A model generated the notes under the pieces. That model had not been told where the DNA came from, did no database searches, and saw only the letters and a program-made list of their open reading frames with translations. Positions 7,468-14,692 of a DNA stretch of 35,164 nucleotides are shown in pieces. The position numbers and the translations under genes are program-made. Within the stretch, counting starts at the first letter, position 1, and each line of letters starts with the position of its first letter. Origin of the DNA: Minisyncoccota bacterium (GTDB lineage: Bacteria; Patescibacteriota; Minisyncoccia; Phycocordibacterales; XYD1-FULL-46-19); the NCBI GenBank assembly GCA_018063065.1, contig JAGORB010000005.1, positions 1 to 35,164 on the forward strand. Direction: 5' to 3'.

Positions 7468-8034
7468 ATGACTATTATCTATATTCTTATAGCCGTTTTA
7501 GTGGTAATTGTGGGCTGGTTGGTGTTGGGCTACAACGCTTTTGTGCGACTTATTAACCGGACTAAAGAGGCTTGGGCTGATATTGATGTCCAGTTAAAAA
7601 GGCGCTACGACTTAATCCCTAACTTAGTAGAAACGGTTAAAGGTTATGCTACTCACGAGCGAGAGGCTTTTGAAAATGTGACCAAGGCTCGCACGGCTGC
7701 CATGGGTGCCACCAGCGTGGAAGAGCATGCTAAAGCCGAGAATATGTTAACCGGGGCGCTTAAAAGTATTTTTGCTATTGCCGAGGCCTACCCAGATTTA
7801 AAGGCCTCTGCCAATTTTGCCAAACTCCAAGATGAGTTAAGTGATACCGAAAATAAAATCCAGGCGGCTCGTCGCTTCTACAACTCTAATGTCAGAGACT
7901 TAAATACTATGACCGAGAGCTTCCCCTCCAACCTCATTGCTAATTGGTTTAAGTTTGGTAAGAAAGACTTCTTTGAATTGTCTGAAAGTGAAGCGGCGGC
8001 CAAAGAACCGGTTAAGGTCAGCTTCTCCGCCTAG
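7468..8034 (+). CDS. lemA: LemA family protein
   Basis: This 188-aa protein has an N-terminal membrane helix (about residues 3-22), then YNAFVRLINRTKEAWADIDVQLKRR and DLIPNLVETVKGYATHE, both diagnostic of LemA, and a helical body ending around RRFYNSNVRDLNTMTESFPSN. The molecular role of LemA is poorly defined; it is commonly encoded beside HtpX or TPM-domain proteins and linked to envelope quality control. An in-frame TTG lies two codons upstream, but ATG 7468 is chosen because TAAAAT (7456-7461) ends 6 nt before it. htpX follows 20 nt downstream, consistent with an operon. Confidence 0.94.
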   Translation: MTIIYILIAVLVVIVGWLVLGYNAFVRLINRTKEAWADIDVQLKRRYDLIPNLVETVKGYATHEREAFENVTKARTAAMGATSVEEHAKAENMLTGALKSIFAIAEAYPDLKASANFAKLQDELSDTENKIQAARRFYNSNVRDLNTMTESFPSNLIANWFKFGKKDFFELSESEAAAKEPVKVSFSA

Positions 8035-8054
8035 TTATCAGGCAGATAAAAATA

Positions 8055-8945
8055 ATGGCTACACTCTATACCCAACAGGATAGTAATATCCGTAAGACTT
8101 GGGCGTTGCTCCTTGGCTTCTTGTTGGTGGTTATTGGTTTGGGTTGGGTGTTTGCCCAGGTGTGGGGTGAACCTTATATTTTGTACGGGGCAGTTATCTT
8201 CTCGCTTATTATGAATTTCGCGAGCTATTGGTGGAGCGATAAAATTGCTCTTTCTATGAGTGGGGCTAAGCCCGCTTTGCGCGAGCAATATTTTGGACTT
8301 GTCACGACGGTAGAAAATTTGGCTATTACGGCCGGACTACCTACGCCTAAGGTTTATATTATTAACGATCCGGCGCCAAATGCTTTTGCGACTGGACGCG
8401 ATAAAAATCACGCCGCTGTGGCGGTAACCACCGGGCTCTTGGGGATGATGGAGAATGAAGAGTTGGAGGGCGTAATTGCTCACGAGTTGGCCCACATTGG
8501 CAACCGCGATATTTTACTTTCTACCGTGGTGGTAGTTTTAGTTGGCTTCATTGCCATTCTCTCAGATATTTTTATGCGGAGTGCGATGTTTGGCGGGGGA
8601 GACAGAGATAATAAAGCCGGAGCGATTTTAGTAGTGGTGGGCATTGTGCTCGCTATCCTCTCGCCCATTGTGGCCACCCTTATCCAACTCGCCATTTCTC
8701 GCCGACGAGAATTTTTGGCCGATGCTACCGGGGCTCTGCTTACTCGTTACCCCGAGGGCTTGGCGAGAGCGCTGGAGAAAATTAGTGGCTATCAAGTGCC
8801 CATGAAGCGAGCCAGCAACGCCACCGCGCACTTATTTATCTCCAATCCGTTTGGCGCCGGCGCTATGAAGGGCATGCATAAACTCTTTATGACTCATCCT
8901 CCTACTCCAGAACGCGTGGCCGCTTTACGCGGTTTAGAGATTTAA
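8055..8945 (+). CDS. htpX: HtpX-like membrane zinc metalloprotease
   Basis: This 296-aa M48 family protease degrades damaged membrane proteins. The zinc motif HELAH lies in EGVIAHELAHIGNRD (about residues 138-152), the third ligand Glu in SRRREFLADATGALLTR (about 216-232), and the family ending HPPTPERVAALRGL is present. Membrane helices are at about residues 14-55, 155-175 and 190-212. The length is typical. It lies directly after lemA, a frequent pairing. Its stop codon overlaps by 4 nt the 3' end of the convergent methyltransferase gene. Confidence 0.95.
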   Translation: MATLYTQQDSNIRKTWALLLGFLLVVIGLGWVFAQVWGEPYILYGAVIFSLIMNFASYWWSDKIALSMSGAKPALREQYFGLVTTVENLAITAGLPTPKVYIINDPAPNAFATGRDKNHAAVAVTTGLLGMMENEELEGVIAHELAHIGNRDILLSTVVVVLVGFIAILSDIFMRSAMFGGGDRDNKAGAILVVVGIVLAILSPIVATLIQLAISRRREFLADATGALLTRYPEGLARALEKISGYQVPMKRASNATAHLFISNPFGAGAMKGMHKLFMTHPPTPERVAALRGLEI

Positions 8946-9661
8946 GCCTTCTTCTTGGCCCAGACGCAGATGGCGGGGAATAACTTCTCTCGTTCTTCTC
9001 TCGGGATAGATTCTAAATAAGGCGAGACTTTAAATTCCCACTCAATTAATTCTTCAGCCAGCTGTTGGCGTTCTAAGGTGTCTACTTTAAAATATTTTAA
9101 GAACTTTTTATGGCCGGGCATTTGGTGATAGGTCACCTTCTCCACTTCAGCACCGTATTTAATTAATAAATCCTCCACCATTTTTACTGGTACATAAGCG
9201 GCGTATTTATGCTCGGGGATTAGCCACGGCAAATATTGGCATAAAAAAGTTTGAACACTTTCTTTAAAAGACGAGGGGTAGAGAGCATGGCCCAAGTCGT
9301 AACGATGGATAATATGCCCGCCCGGCCTGGCCGCCGCCACACTACTTTTAATAAAAGGCTCTAGATTCTTTATATGTTCCAAGACACTAAGAGAGATTAC
9401 CAAGTCGGCCTTACCTGCAGTCTCGGGCGGGAGAGAGTAGCCCAACTGGTGGAAAACTTTAGCATTGGGGAAGTTGGCTAAAACTCGTTTAGCCTCTGCC
9501 ACACTTTTGGCATCTGGTTCAAGGCCGGTGTAATTAAGAGTGGGAATCTTTTGGAGTAAGGGTAAAAAATTGAGAGACTTACCACTCCCCATATCCACTA
9601 CCCGGGAGTTGGCGTCTAAGGGGAGCAGGTCGGCAAGCTTGTGGAGGAAGTAGGCCTTCAT
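8942..9661 (-). CDS. Class I SAM-dependent methyltransferase
   Basis: This 239-aa protein has the Rossmann methyltransferase motif I, SRVVDMGSGKSLNFLPLL (about residues 18-35), an acidic motif II (YTGLEPD), and the post-I strand ADLVISLSVLEHIKNLE (about residues 84-100) followed by PGGHIIHRYD. The C-terminal third carries substrate specificity and gives no recognisable signature; small-molecule, lipid or sugar targets are possible. It is convergent with htpX (4-nt overlap of the ends) and divergent from the malic enzyme, with TAGAAT (9679-9674) 12 nt before the ATG. Confidence 0.82.
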   Translation of the reverse strand: MKAYFLHKLADLLPLDANSRVVDMGSGKSLNFLPLLQKIPTLNYTGLEPDAKSVAEAKRVLANFPNAKVFHQLGYSLPPETAGKADLVISLSVLEHIKNLEPFIKSSVAAARPGGHIIHRYDLGHALYPSSFKESVQTFLCQYLPWLIPEHKYAAYVPVKMVEDLLIKYGAEVEKVTYHQMPGHKKFLKYFKVDTLERQQLAEELIEWEFKVSPYLESIPREEREKLFPAICVWAKKKA

Positions 9662-9725
9662 TTAAGTAAGGGCATTCTAACATGAGGATTTAGGGATTTA
9701 AAGCTTTTATATTAAACTGTCTCTC
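9662..9725. promoter_or_regulatory. Divergent promoter region, methyltransferase and malic enzyme
   Basis: This 64-bp gap must hold both promoters. Minus: TAGAAT at 9679-9674. Plus: TATATT at 9708-9713, 12 nt before the malic enzyme ATG. Both -10 boxes sit very close to their start codons, as elsewhere in the window. Confidence 0.5.
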
Positions 9726-10874
9726 ATGACCGACGACGTATATCAAGCTTCTTTAAAATTGCACCGCGAACATGGCGGCAAATTAGAAGTTAAGAGCAAG
9801 GTAAAGCTTGATAGTCGGGAAGTGTTGTCTCTGGCCTACACGCCCGGCGTAGCAGAAGTGTGTAGAGAAATTGCTAAAAATCCCGCCTTGGCGCGAGAAT
9901 TTACTTTAAAGAAAAATACCATTGCCATTGTGAGTGATGGCTCGGCCATTTTAGGTTTGGGTAATTTAGGAGCACTCGCCGCCATACCGGTAATGGAGGG
10001 GAAGGCGGCGATTTTTAAAGAATTTGCTGGCGTGGACGCCTTCCCCATTTGTTTAGATACCCAAGACCCGGAAGAAATTATAAAAGCGGTGAAGCAAATT
10101 GCGCCGGTTTTTGGCGGGATTAACTTAGAAGACATTGCCGGGCCCAAGTGCTTTGAGATTGAGCAGCGCCTGCGGGCCGAGCTTAATATCCCAGTGATGC
10201 ATGACGACCAGTGGGGAGCGGCGACGGTAGTCTTGGCCGGACTCATTAACTCCCTTAAATTAACTAATAAGAAAAAGGAAGAAGTAAAAGTGGTCATTAG
10301 CGGCATTGGCGCGGCGGGCGTAGCCACGGCGCGTTTATTGTTGGCCTATAATATTAAAAACATTGTTTATATAGATAGCCAGGGGATTATTACTGATGCT
10401 CGCCCGGATTTAACACCGGAGAAAAAAGAATTATTAACAGCTAGTAATTTAAAGCCAAGTGCCGGGGATTTGGCCGAAGCGATGAAGGGGGCCGATGTAT
10501 TTATTGGTCTCTCTAAGCCGGGAGTGTTAACAGGGGAGATGGTAAAGAGTATGAATGTGAGTCCCATCATCTTTGCCCTCGCTAACCCGACGCCGGAGAT
10601 TATGCCCGATATTGCCCGCGAGGCCGGCGCCGCCGTGGTAGCGACAGGCAGGAGCGACTTCCCCAATCAGCTCAACAACTCACTCGTCTTCCCGGGCGCC
10701 TTCCGCGGTATGTTGGAGGGTAATATTGGTCAATTTAAAATTGAGATGTTTACCGGCATTGCCGAGGCCTTGGCCCACTTCGTTACCGATCTCTCACCTG
10801 ACAAAATCCTCCCCACCATGTTCGACCCCGGCGTTGCCGACCTTGTCGCGACAACAATTCAGAAATATAAATAA
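9726..10874 (+). CDS. Malic enzyme, short NAD(P)-dependent form
   Basis: This 382-aa enzyme decarboxylates malate oxidatively to pyruvate, giving reduced nicotinamide cofactor. It has the malic-enzyme N-domain: YTPGVAEVCREIA with the catalytic Tyr (about residues 38-50), VSDGSAILGLGNLGALAAIP and MEGKAAIFKEFAGVDAFP with the catalytic Lys (about 90-100), metal-site residues in GGINLEDIAGPKCFEIE, and the HDDQWGAA motif. The NAD domain starts with VVISGIGAAGVATARLLL. It is the compact bacterial form without a phosphotransacetylase domain. In a reduced metabolism it could be a main route between C4 acids and pyruvate. Cofactor preference cannot be read safely. Confidence 0.94.
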   Translation: MTDDVYQASLKLHREHGGKLEVKSKVKLDSREVLSLAYTPGVAEVCREIAKNPALAREFTLKKNTIAIVSDGSAILGLGNLGALAAIPVMEGKAAIFKEFAGVDAFPICLDTQDPEEIIKAVKQIAPVFGGINLEDIAGPKCFEIEQRLRAELNIPVMHDDQWGAATVVLAGLINSLKLTNKKKEEVKVVISGIGAAGVATARLLLAYNIKNIVYIDSQGIITDARPDLTPEKKELLTASNLKPSAGDLAEAMKGADVFIGLSKPGVLTGEMVKSMNVSPIIFALANPTPEIMPDIAREAGAAVVATGRSDFPNQLNNSLVFPGAFRGMLEGNIGQFKIEMFTGIAEALAHFVTDLSPDKILPTMFDPGVADLVATTIQKYK

Positions 10875-10879
10875 GCGTC

Positions 10880-10908
10880 TTGCGAGTTATCTAAATTTAA
10901 GGTATTTT
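10880..10908 (+). promoter_or_regulatory. tRNA-Ser(GGA) promoter
   Basis: TTGCGA (10880-10885), a 17-bp spacer and TATTTT (10903-10908) stand 12 nt before the tRNA. Confidence 0.6.
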
Positions 10909-10920
10909 GCGTGGGTAAAA

Positions 10921-11008
10921 GGAGACGTCGCATAGTGGTCTAGTGCGCTCGCTTGGAAAGCGAGTAAGGGTAAAACCTTCGAGAGTTCGAATCTCTCCGT
11001 CTCCGCCA
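10921..11008 (+). tRNA. tRNA-Ser (anticodon GGA), CCA encoded
   Basis: The acceptor stem GGAGACG pairs with CGTCTCC (10998-11004). The anticodon loop is TTGGAAA inside a CTCGC/GCGAG stem, giving anticodon GGA. A long variable arm (around AAGGGTAAAACCTT) is typical of serine tRNAs. The T arm is GAGAG-TTCGAAT-CTCTC. A CCA end is encoded at 11006-11008. It sits at the left border of the AT-rich 11-13 kb patch. Confidence 0.97.
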
Positions 11009-11069
11009 GATTGGCAACTTTGGACCAACGTAAAATAAAGGCTTTATTTACTATAATTATAAAATAACT

Positions 11070-11729
11070 ATGGAAACCAACGAAAAGAAGACATTACAAC
11101 ATTTAAACTCAAAAGTGTGGTATCGACTCTTAAAAGTAGTCTTTGGTCTGTGTGTACTGCTAGTTTTAGGTATTTACAATTTCATAATAATAAGCGATGG
11201 GGTAAAAAATATTGATAATGACAAAACCGTCATTTTTTGCACCTATGGAGATAAAAAAATTTTAACACCAAATAAGATAGGCATAGAATTATCGAATTAT
11301 GAGTTTAGGAATGGTTTTGATTATAAAAATTTCTTTGAGGGATATAATGATTACACAATCAAATCAATCTTTAAAAGTTGTTACCCGCAGTCTAATGATG
11401 ACATTGATATTTTTGCGGCACAGAGAGTTTATGAAGTTGTAGGCCATGATAACTTAATGATCAGGGAAGAGGGACGCCCTCCACTAACAGATGATCAAAA
11501 GAAATACTTGGACGAAATAATTCCAAAAATAGAAGGAAATTACATAAATATAAACAAATCAAAATACTTAGATTATAGTATTAAGCTTTTTGATATTAAG
11601 CCTTCCTATACTTACATAGAATTTATTAAGTATTTTGTTTTAGGTAATTTATTGATCTTATTTTTCTTTGAGGTGCTGCGTCGGGTTTTTTACTACATTC
11701 TAGTAGGAAGTATCAAACCAAAGAAATAA
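11070..11729 (+). CDS. Membrane protein of unknown function
   Basis: This 219-aa protein has one N-terminal membrane helix (about residues 18-42) and another near the C-terminus (about 183-210), with a Lys/Asp/Ile-rich, probably extracytoplasmic domain of about 140 residues in between and a basic tail SIKPKK. No family is recognised. The DNA is far more AT-rich than the flanking housekeeping genes. TATAAA (11058-11063) lies 6 nt before ATG 11070. It is the first gene after tRNA-Ser(GGA), followed by a 33-aa ORF and the nuclease-like gene on the same strand. Confidence 0.75.
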   Translation: METNEKKTLQHLNSKVWYRLLKVVFGLCVLLVLGIYNFIIISDGVKNIDNDKTVIFCTYGDKKILTPNKIGIELSNYEFRNGFDYKNFFEGYNDYTIKSIFKSCYPQSNDDIDIFAAQRVYEVVGHDNLMIREEGRPPLTDDQKKYLDEIIPKIEGNYININKSKYLDYSIKLFDIKPSYTYIEFIKYFVLGNLLILFFFEVLRRVFYYILVGSIKPKK

Positions 11730-11738
11730 GATTAAATT

Positions 11739-11840
11739 ATGGATGTTATGCTCAAAGGTAAAATTTGGAAGAAAACCCTAGCTGAAGATTGGCGAAAAAC
11801 AAAATCCTGGAAGCCGGGATGGGAATATGAGCTAAAGTAG
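11739..11840 (+). CDS. Small basic ORF (33 aa)
   Basis: ATG 11739 to TAG 11838-11840 encodes a Lys/Trp-rich peptide with four tryptophans (WKKTLAEDWRK, SWKPGWEYELK). TAAGAT (11730-11735 region) lies just before the ATG, in the close -10 arrangement seen at other genes here. The next gene starts 2 nt after its stop, so the two may be translationally coupled. No family is recognised; it could be a small partner of the 461-aa protein or chance coding. Confidence 0.45.
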   Translation: MDVMLKGKIWKKTLAEDWRKTKSWKPGWEYELK

Positions 11841-11842
11841 GT

Positions 11843-13228
11843 ATGGAAAAGCACATATTTACAATCGGATACACGATACCAACGTTCGATAAAAATCAAA
11901 TTGATTTTTATGAGGAGCGTTCTTTAATGGACGCCGATATTTTATTAATATCACCAGATTCACTTAAACCGAGGGGAAATTGGGTAAACTTCTCTTCAAG
12001 TGATGGCGGTTGCTACAACGTTGAAGCTTCCAGAAATTATAAACAAAAAGTTACTCATCTAAAGAAAGAAATAGAGGACCATTTAATTGAGGGTAAGAAT
12101 GTTTTTGTAGTTTTAACCAAAAAAGAACAATTTAGCTTAGCAAATAGTGTTTCGATTGAGAAAAAAGGCCAGACGCTTTACAACACCGAAAATTACAGTA
12201 ATTATAATTTCTTGCCTATTGCCATTGGCACACTGACATCTGCTTCTGGTAAACATATTGAATTCTCTGGTAACTCGGTATTCACCGATTTTTATGAGAA
12301 ATTTAAGGAAAACCTAGAGTATAGACTTTATATAGAAAATCTAAATAACGGACAAATAATTTTTACCGGCAAAGACAAGACAAAAATTCTTGGAGCAATA
12401 TATAAGGTTAAAACTGGTAATCTTATCGTCCTACCATTTATAGAATACGATGAAAAAAAATTCACTGAATATAAAGGAAAAGAAAATAAAGCCTACTGGA
12501 CAAAAGAAGCAGTAAGATTTGGAAATACTTTAGTGAAAGTACTTCTAGATATCGATAAAACCCTTCGGAAAGGAGAAGATAAAACTCCTCCTCCAGATTG
12601 GATAACTGAGGCGGGGTTTGAATTAGCCCAAGAACAGATTTTGAAAAAAGAACTCGAAGAAAAGTCGAAAAGGATTGATAAATTAACTTCGGAAAAGAGT
12701 GATTTGCTTACAAAAATAGACCAAGAAACAAGGTTAAAAGATTTAGTTTTTGAAAAAGGAAAAATACTTGAAAGTGCTATCAGTATCGCATTAGAAATTT
12801 TAGGTTATAAGACAGAAAATTATAATAACGGTAATCTTGAGCTTGATCATGTTATTACTTCACCCGAAGGTGACCGCTTGATTGGGGAAGCAGAAGGTAA
12901 AGATACTTCTGCAATTAACATTGATAAATTCAGACAACTGACAAGTAATATTCAAGAGGATTTACAAAGAACGGAAGTCGAAGTGCCAGCAATTGGGATT
13001 TTATTTGGGAATGGTTTTCGATTAAAAAAGCCATCCGAAAGAGAAGAGCAATTCACTACTAAGTGTATCAATACAGCCAAAACATCGAACTGTGTCTTGG
13101 TGAGAACCTCAGACCTTTTTCGTGTCGCTAAACATATTCAAGAATCAAAAGATGAATCTTTTGCAAGAGTATGTCGAGACGTAATTAAAGAAAGTGTAGG
13201 AAAAATTGTTGATTTCCCAACACCGTAA
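11843..13228 (+). CDS. Large protein with C-terminal PD-(D/E)XK nuclease-like domain
   Basis: This 461-aa protein has three parts. The N-terminal 230 residues look Rossmann-like (DADILLISPDSLKP, LIEGKNVFVVLTKKEQ). A linker with PPPDWITEAGF leads into a coiled coil (about residues 263-305). The C-terminal domain (about 305-450) reads FEKGKILESAISIALEILGY, then NLELDHVI, then LIGEAEGKD, then IDKFRQL, fitting an alpha-beta nuclease core with D, E-x-K and a downstream Gln, as in Mrr-like and related restriction folds. A role in DNA or RNA cleavage, perhaps defence, is inference. It is AT-rich like its neighbours and follows a 33-aa ORF by 2 nt. No methyltransferase or helicase partner is adjacent. 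Confidence 0.68.
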   Translation: MEKHIFTIGYTIPTFDKNQIDFYEERSLMDADILLISPDSLKPRGNWVNFSSSDGGCYNVEASRNYKQKVTHLKKEIEDHLIEGKNVFVVLTKKEQFSLANSVSIEKKGQTLYNTENYSNYNFLPIAIGTLTSASGKHIEFSGNSVFTDFYEKFKENLEYRLYIENLNNGQIIFTGKDKTKILGAIYKVKTGNLIVLPFIEYDEKKFTEYKGKENKAYWTKEAVRFGNTLVKVLLDIDKTLRKGEDKTPPPDWITEAGFELAQEQILKKELEEKSKRIDKLTSEKSDLLTKIDQETRLKDLVFEKGKILESAISIALEILGYKTENYNNGNLELDHVITSPEGDRLIGEAEGKDTSAINIDKFRQLTSNIQEDLQRTEVEVPAIGILFGNGFRLKKPSEREEQFTTKCINTAKTSNCVLVRTSDLFRVAKHIQESKDESFARVCRDVIKESVGKIVDFPTP

Positions 13229-13360
13229 TTATTCCATCAAATAGTTCATTATATTTTTCCCTTAGTAGAGCATGATTTAAGCCGTTCGAGCCATCCTGAG
13301 TGTTCTTTGTAGATAGCTCTTAGTTTCTGTATACTTTTATCAAAATTATCTCACCAATAG
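13229..13360. other. Intergenic stretch with a short antisense coding-like remnant
   Basis: No standard start is seen, but on the minus strand a frame open for 33 codons between two stops (about 13346 down to 13248) reads like the end of a protein (SIQKLRAIYKEHSGWLERLK). It has no start codon and may be a gene fragment left at the edge of the AT-rich patch, or chance. No duplicate of the tRNA-Ser 3' end was found here. Confidence 0.25.
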
Positions 13361-13834
13361 ATGACTAATTTACCGGATCCGCAATATGTCTATCATGGCT
13401 CGCATGAGCTATTTGAAGAGGTAGTGCCGCATCGTCAGCGACGACTTAACAAGCAAGGAGAAGTTATTTTTGACCAAGTTTCCTTCCATGCTACGCCCTA
13501 TAAGTGGATCGCGATTTCCTATATGTCTAATCGGAAGGGGCGGAAGACGGGAGTAGATTTATATAATCATCATCCAGTAGTGGCTATTTTTGATCGTGGA
13601 TCTTTAGAAGATTCTTTAAAATCCATGTATTCTGGTGGTGGTTATTTATACACCTTTGATAAAAACGATTTTCATCACACAGAAGGCCTAGGTAATTTAG
13701 AGGTAATAACTACCAGCTCGCCTAAACCGGTAAAGGTAGAAAGAATTGACGACCCGGTAGCCGAACTTAAAAAACTAGGAGTAGAATTTGATTTTATTGA
13801 TCTAAATAAAGAAGAAAATGCCAAATATCGTTGA
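13361..13834 (+). CDS. Hypothetical protein, possible ADP-ribosyltransferase-like fold
   Basis: This 157-aa soluble protein opens with VYHGSHELFEEVVPH and continues with SFHATPYKWIAISYMS, a pattern (Tyr-His-Gly-Ser then a strand with Ala-Thr-Pro and an ala/tyr helix) that recalls ART-fold proteins such as RNA 2'-phosphotransferase or bacterial ARTs. A downstream catalytic Glu cannot be placed, so the call is tentative. The end of the gene overlaps the start of tsaC by 17 nt in another frame, which implies coupled translation and a stable partnership or at least co-expression. It could also be an unrelated cytosolic protein. Confidence 0.6.
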   Translation: MTNLPDPQYVYHGSHELFEEVVPHRQRRLNKQGEVIFDQVSFHATPYKWIAISYMSNRKGRKTGVDLYNHHPVVAIFDRGSLEDSLKSMYSGGGYLYTFDKNDFHHTEGLGNLEVITTSSPKPVKVERIDDPVAELKKLGVEFDFIDLNKEENAKYR

Positions 13835-14327
13835 AATTCTAAAAAATGGCGGAGTCGGGGTGCTGCCGACGGATACTTTGTATGGGTTGGTGGGGAGTGC
13901 CTTGCGGCCGGAGGTGGGGGAGCGGATTATTGAGCTTAAAAATCGACCGGAGGATAAAAAGTTTATTGTTTTAATTGGGGAGGAAGAGGATCTAGAACTT
14001 TTTGGCGTAGAGTTAAACCGCTTTCAGCAAGAAGTGATTAAAAAGTACTGGCCTGGGCCGGTGAGTTTAATCTTGCCCACTCCAGGAGGCAATTTAGCTT
14101 TTCGCCTCCCGGCTAAAGAAAGTTTACGAGATTTGCTCCAGCAAACTGGGCCCCTCATCGCCCCCTCCGCTAACCCTAGTGGCGCCTTGCCGGCTACGAG
14201 TATTGAAGAAGCCAAAAATTATTTTGGCGATAAGGTTGATTTTTATATTGATGCCGGCAAGCTTACTGGTCAACCCTCTAGGCTCATTGATTTAACCGGC
14301 GAGGGGGAGAAGATCTTGCGGTCTTAG
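13818..14327 (+). CDS. tsaC: Threonylcarbamoyl-AMP synthase, Sua5/YrdC/YwlC family
   Basis: This 169-aa enzyme makes threonylcarbamoyl-AMP from threonine, bicarbonate and ATP, the donor for t6A37 in tRNAs reading ANN codons. Motifs are GVGVLPTDTLYGLV (about residues 12-25), IIELKNRPEDKKFIVLI with the KxRP element (about 38-54), WPGPVSLILP (about 77-86), LAFRLPA and the nucleotide-binding PLIAPSANPSGALP (about 113-126). It is the short YrdC form without the Sua5 C-terminal domain. The downstream partner TsaD is also in this window (33683-34747). The start overlaps the preceding gene by 17 nt. Confidence 0.93.
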   Translation: MPNIVEILKNGGVGVLPTDTLYGLVGSALRPEVGERIIELKNRPEDKKFIVLIGEEEDLELFGVELNRFQQEVIKKYWPGPVSLILPTPGGNLAFRLPAKESLRDLLQQTGPLIAPSANPSGALPATSIEEAKNYFGDKVDFYIDAGKLTGQPSRLIDLTGEGEKILRS

Positions 14328-14334
14328 CTCTAGG

Positions 14335-14362
14335 TTGCCTATTGCGCCCTATAGGGTATAAT
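14335..14362 (+). promoter_or_regulatory. Promoter of the SWIB gene with a palindromic spacer
   Basis: TTGCCT (14335-14340) and TATAAT (14357-14362) are 16 bp apart. The spacer contains the perfect palindrome CCCTATAGGG (14347-14356), a candidate operator. The predicted leader is about 35 nt, AT-rich and without Shine-Dalgarno, unlike the near-leaderless genes around it. Confidence 0.7.
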
Positions 14363-14402
14363 AGGGGGAATTAAGTAAGTTAATTAATTTAAAGCAAATT
14401 TT

Positions 14403-14651
14403 ATGGCCAATTCTGCATTTATGAAGCCGATGAAGATTAGCAATGAGTTAGCAGAAGTAGTAGGTGCTGGTCCTATGCCTCGCTCTGAAGTAGTTAAGGC
14501 GCTCTGGGTTTACATCAAGAAGCACGATCTGCAAGATCCTAAGAACAAGCGCAACATTGTGGCTGATGACAAGCTTAAGGCTGTATTTGATGGTAAGGAG
14601 GTTGTCTCGATGTTTGAGATGACCAAGCTTGTTTCCAAGCACCTCTCCTAA
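14403..14651 (+). CDS. SWIB/MDM2 domain protein
   Basis: This 82-aa protein is almost entirely one SWIB domain: FMKPMKISNELAEVVGAGPM, SEVVKALWVYIKKHDLQDPKN, KRNIVADDKLKAVF and a closing VSMFEMTKLVSKHL. SWIB domains are best known from eukaryotic chromatin remodellers and from chlamydiae, but single-domain bacterial versions exist, also in Patescibacteria; a nucleoid or topoisomerase-related role is often supposed but not proven. It is monocistronic-looking, with a strong promoter at 14335. Confidence 0.93.
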   Translation: MANSAFMKPMKISNELAEVVGAGPMPRSEVVKALWVYIKKHDLQDPKNKRNIVADDKLKAVFDGKEVVSMFEMTKLVSKHLS

Positions 14652-14692
14652 GGTTGGACATTTAATTTTTCTGGTTCTACACTATAACCACT

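Noticed and set aside
9836-10327. Minus-strand open frame (163 codons) inside the malic enzyme gene
   Set aside because: Antisense shadow of a conserved enzyme; no start signal or recognisable motif.
10981-13360. Attachment-site duplication of the tRNA-Ser(GGA) 3' end flanking the AT-rich patch
   Set aside because: I searched the right border by eye and found no repeat of the T-arm/acceptor sequence.
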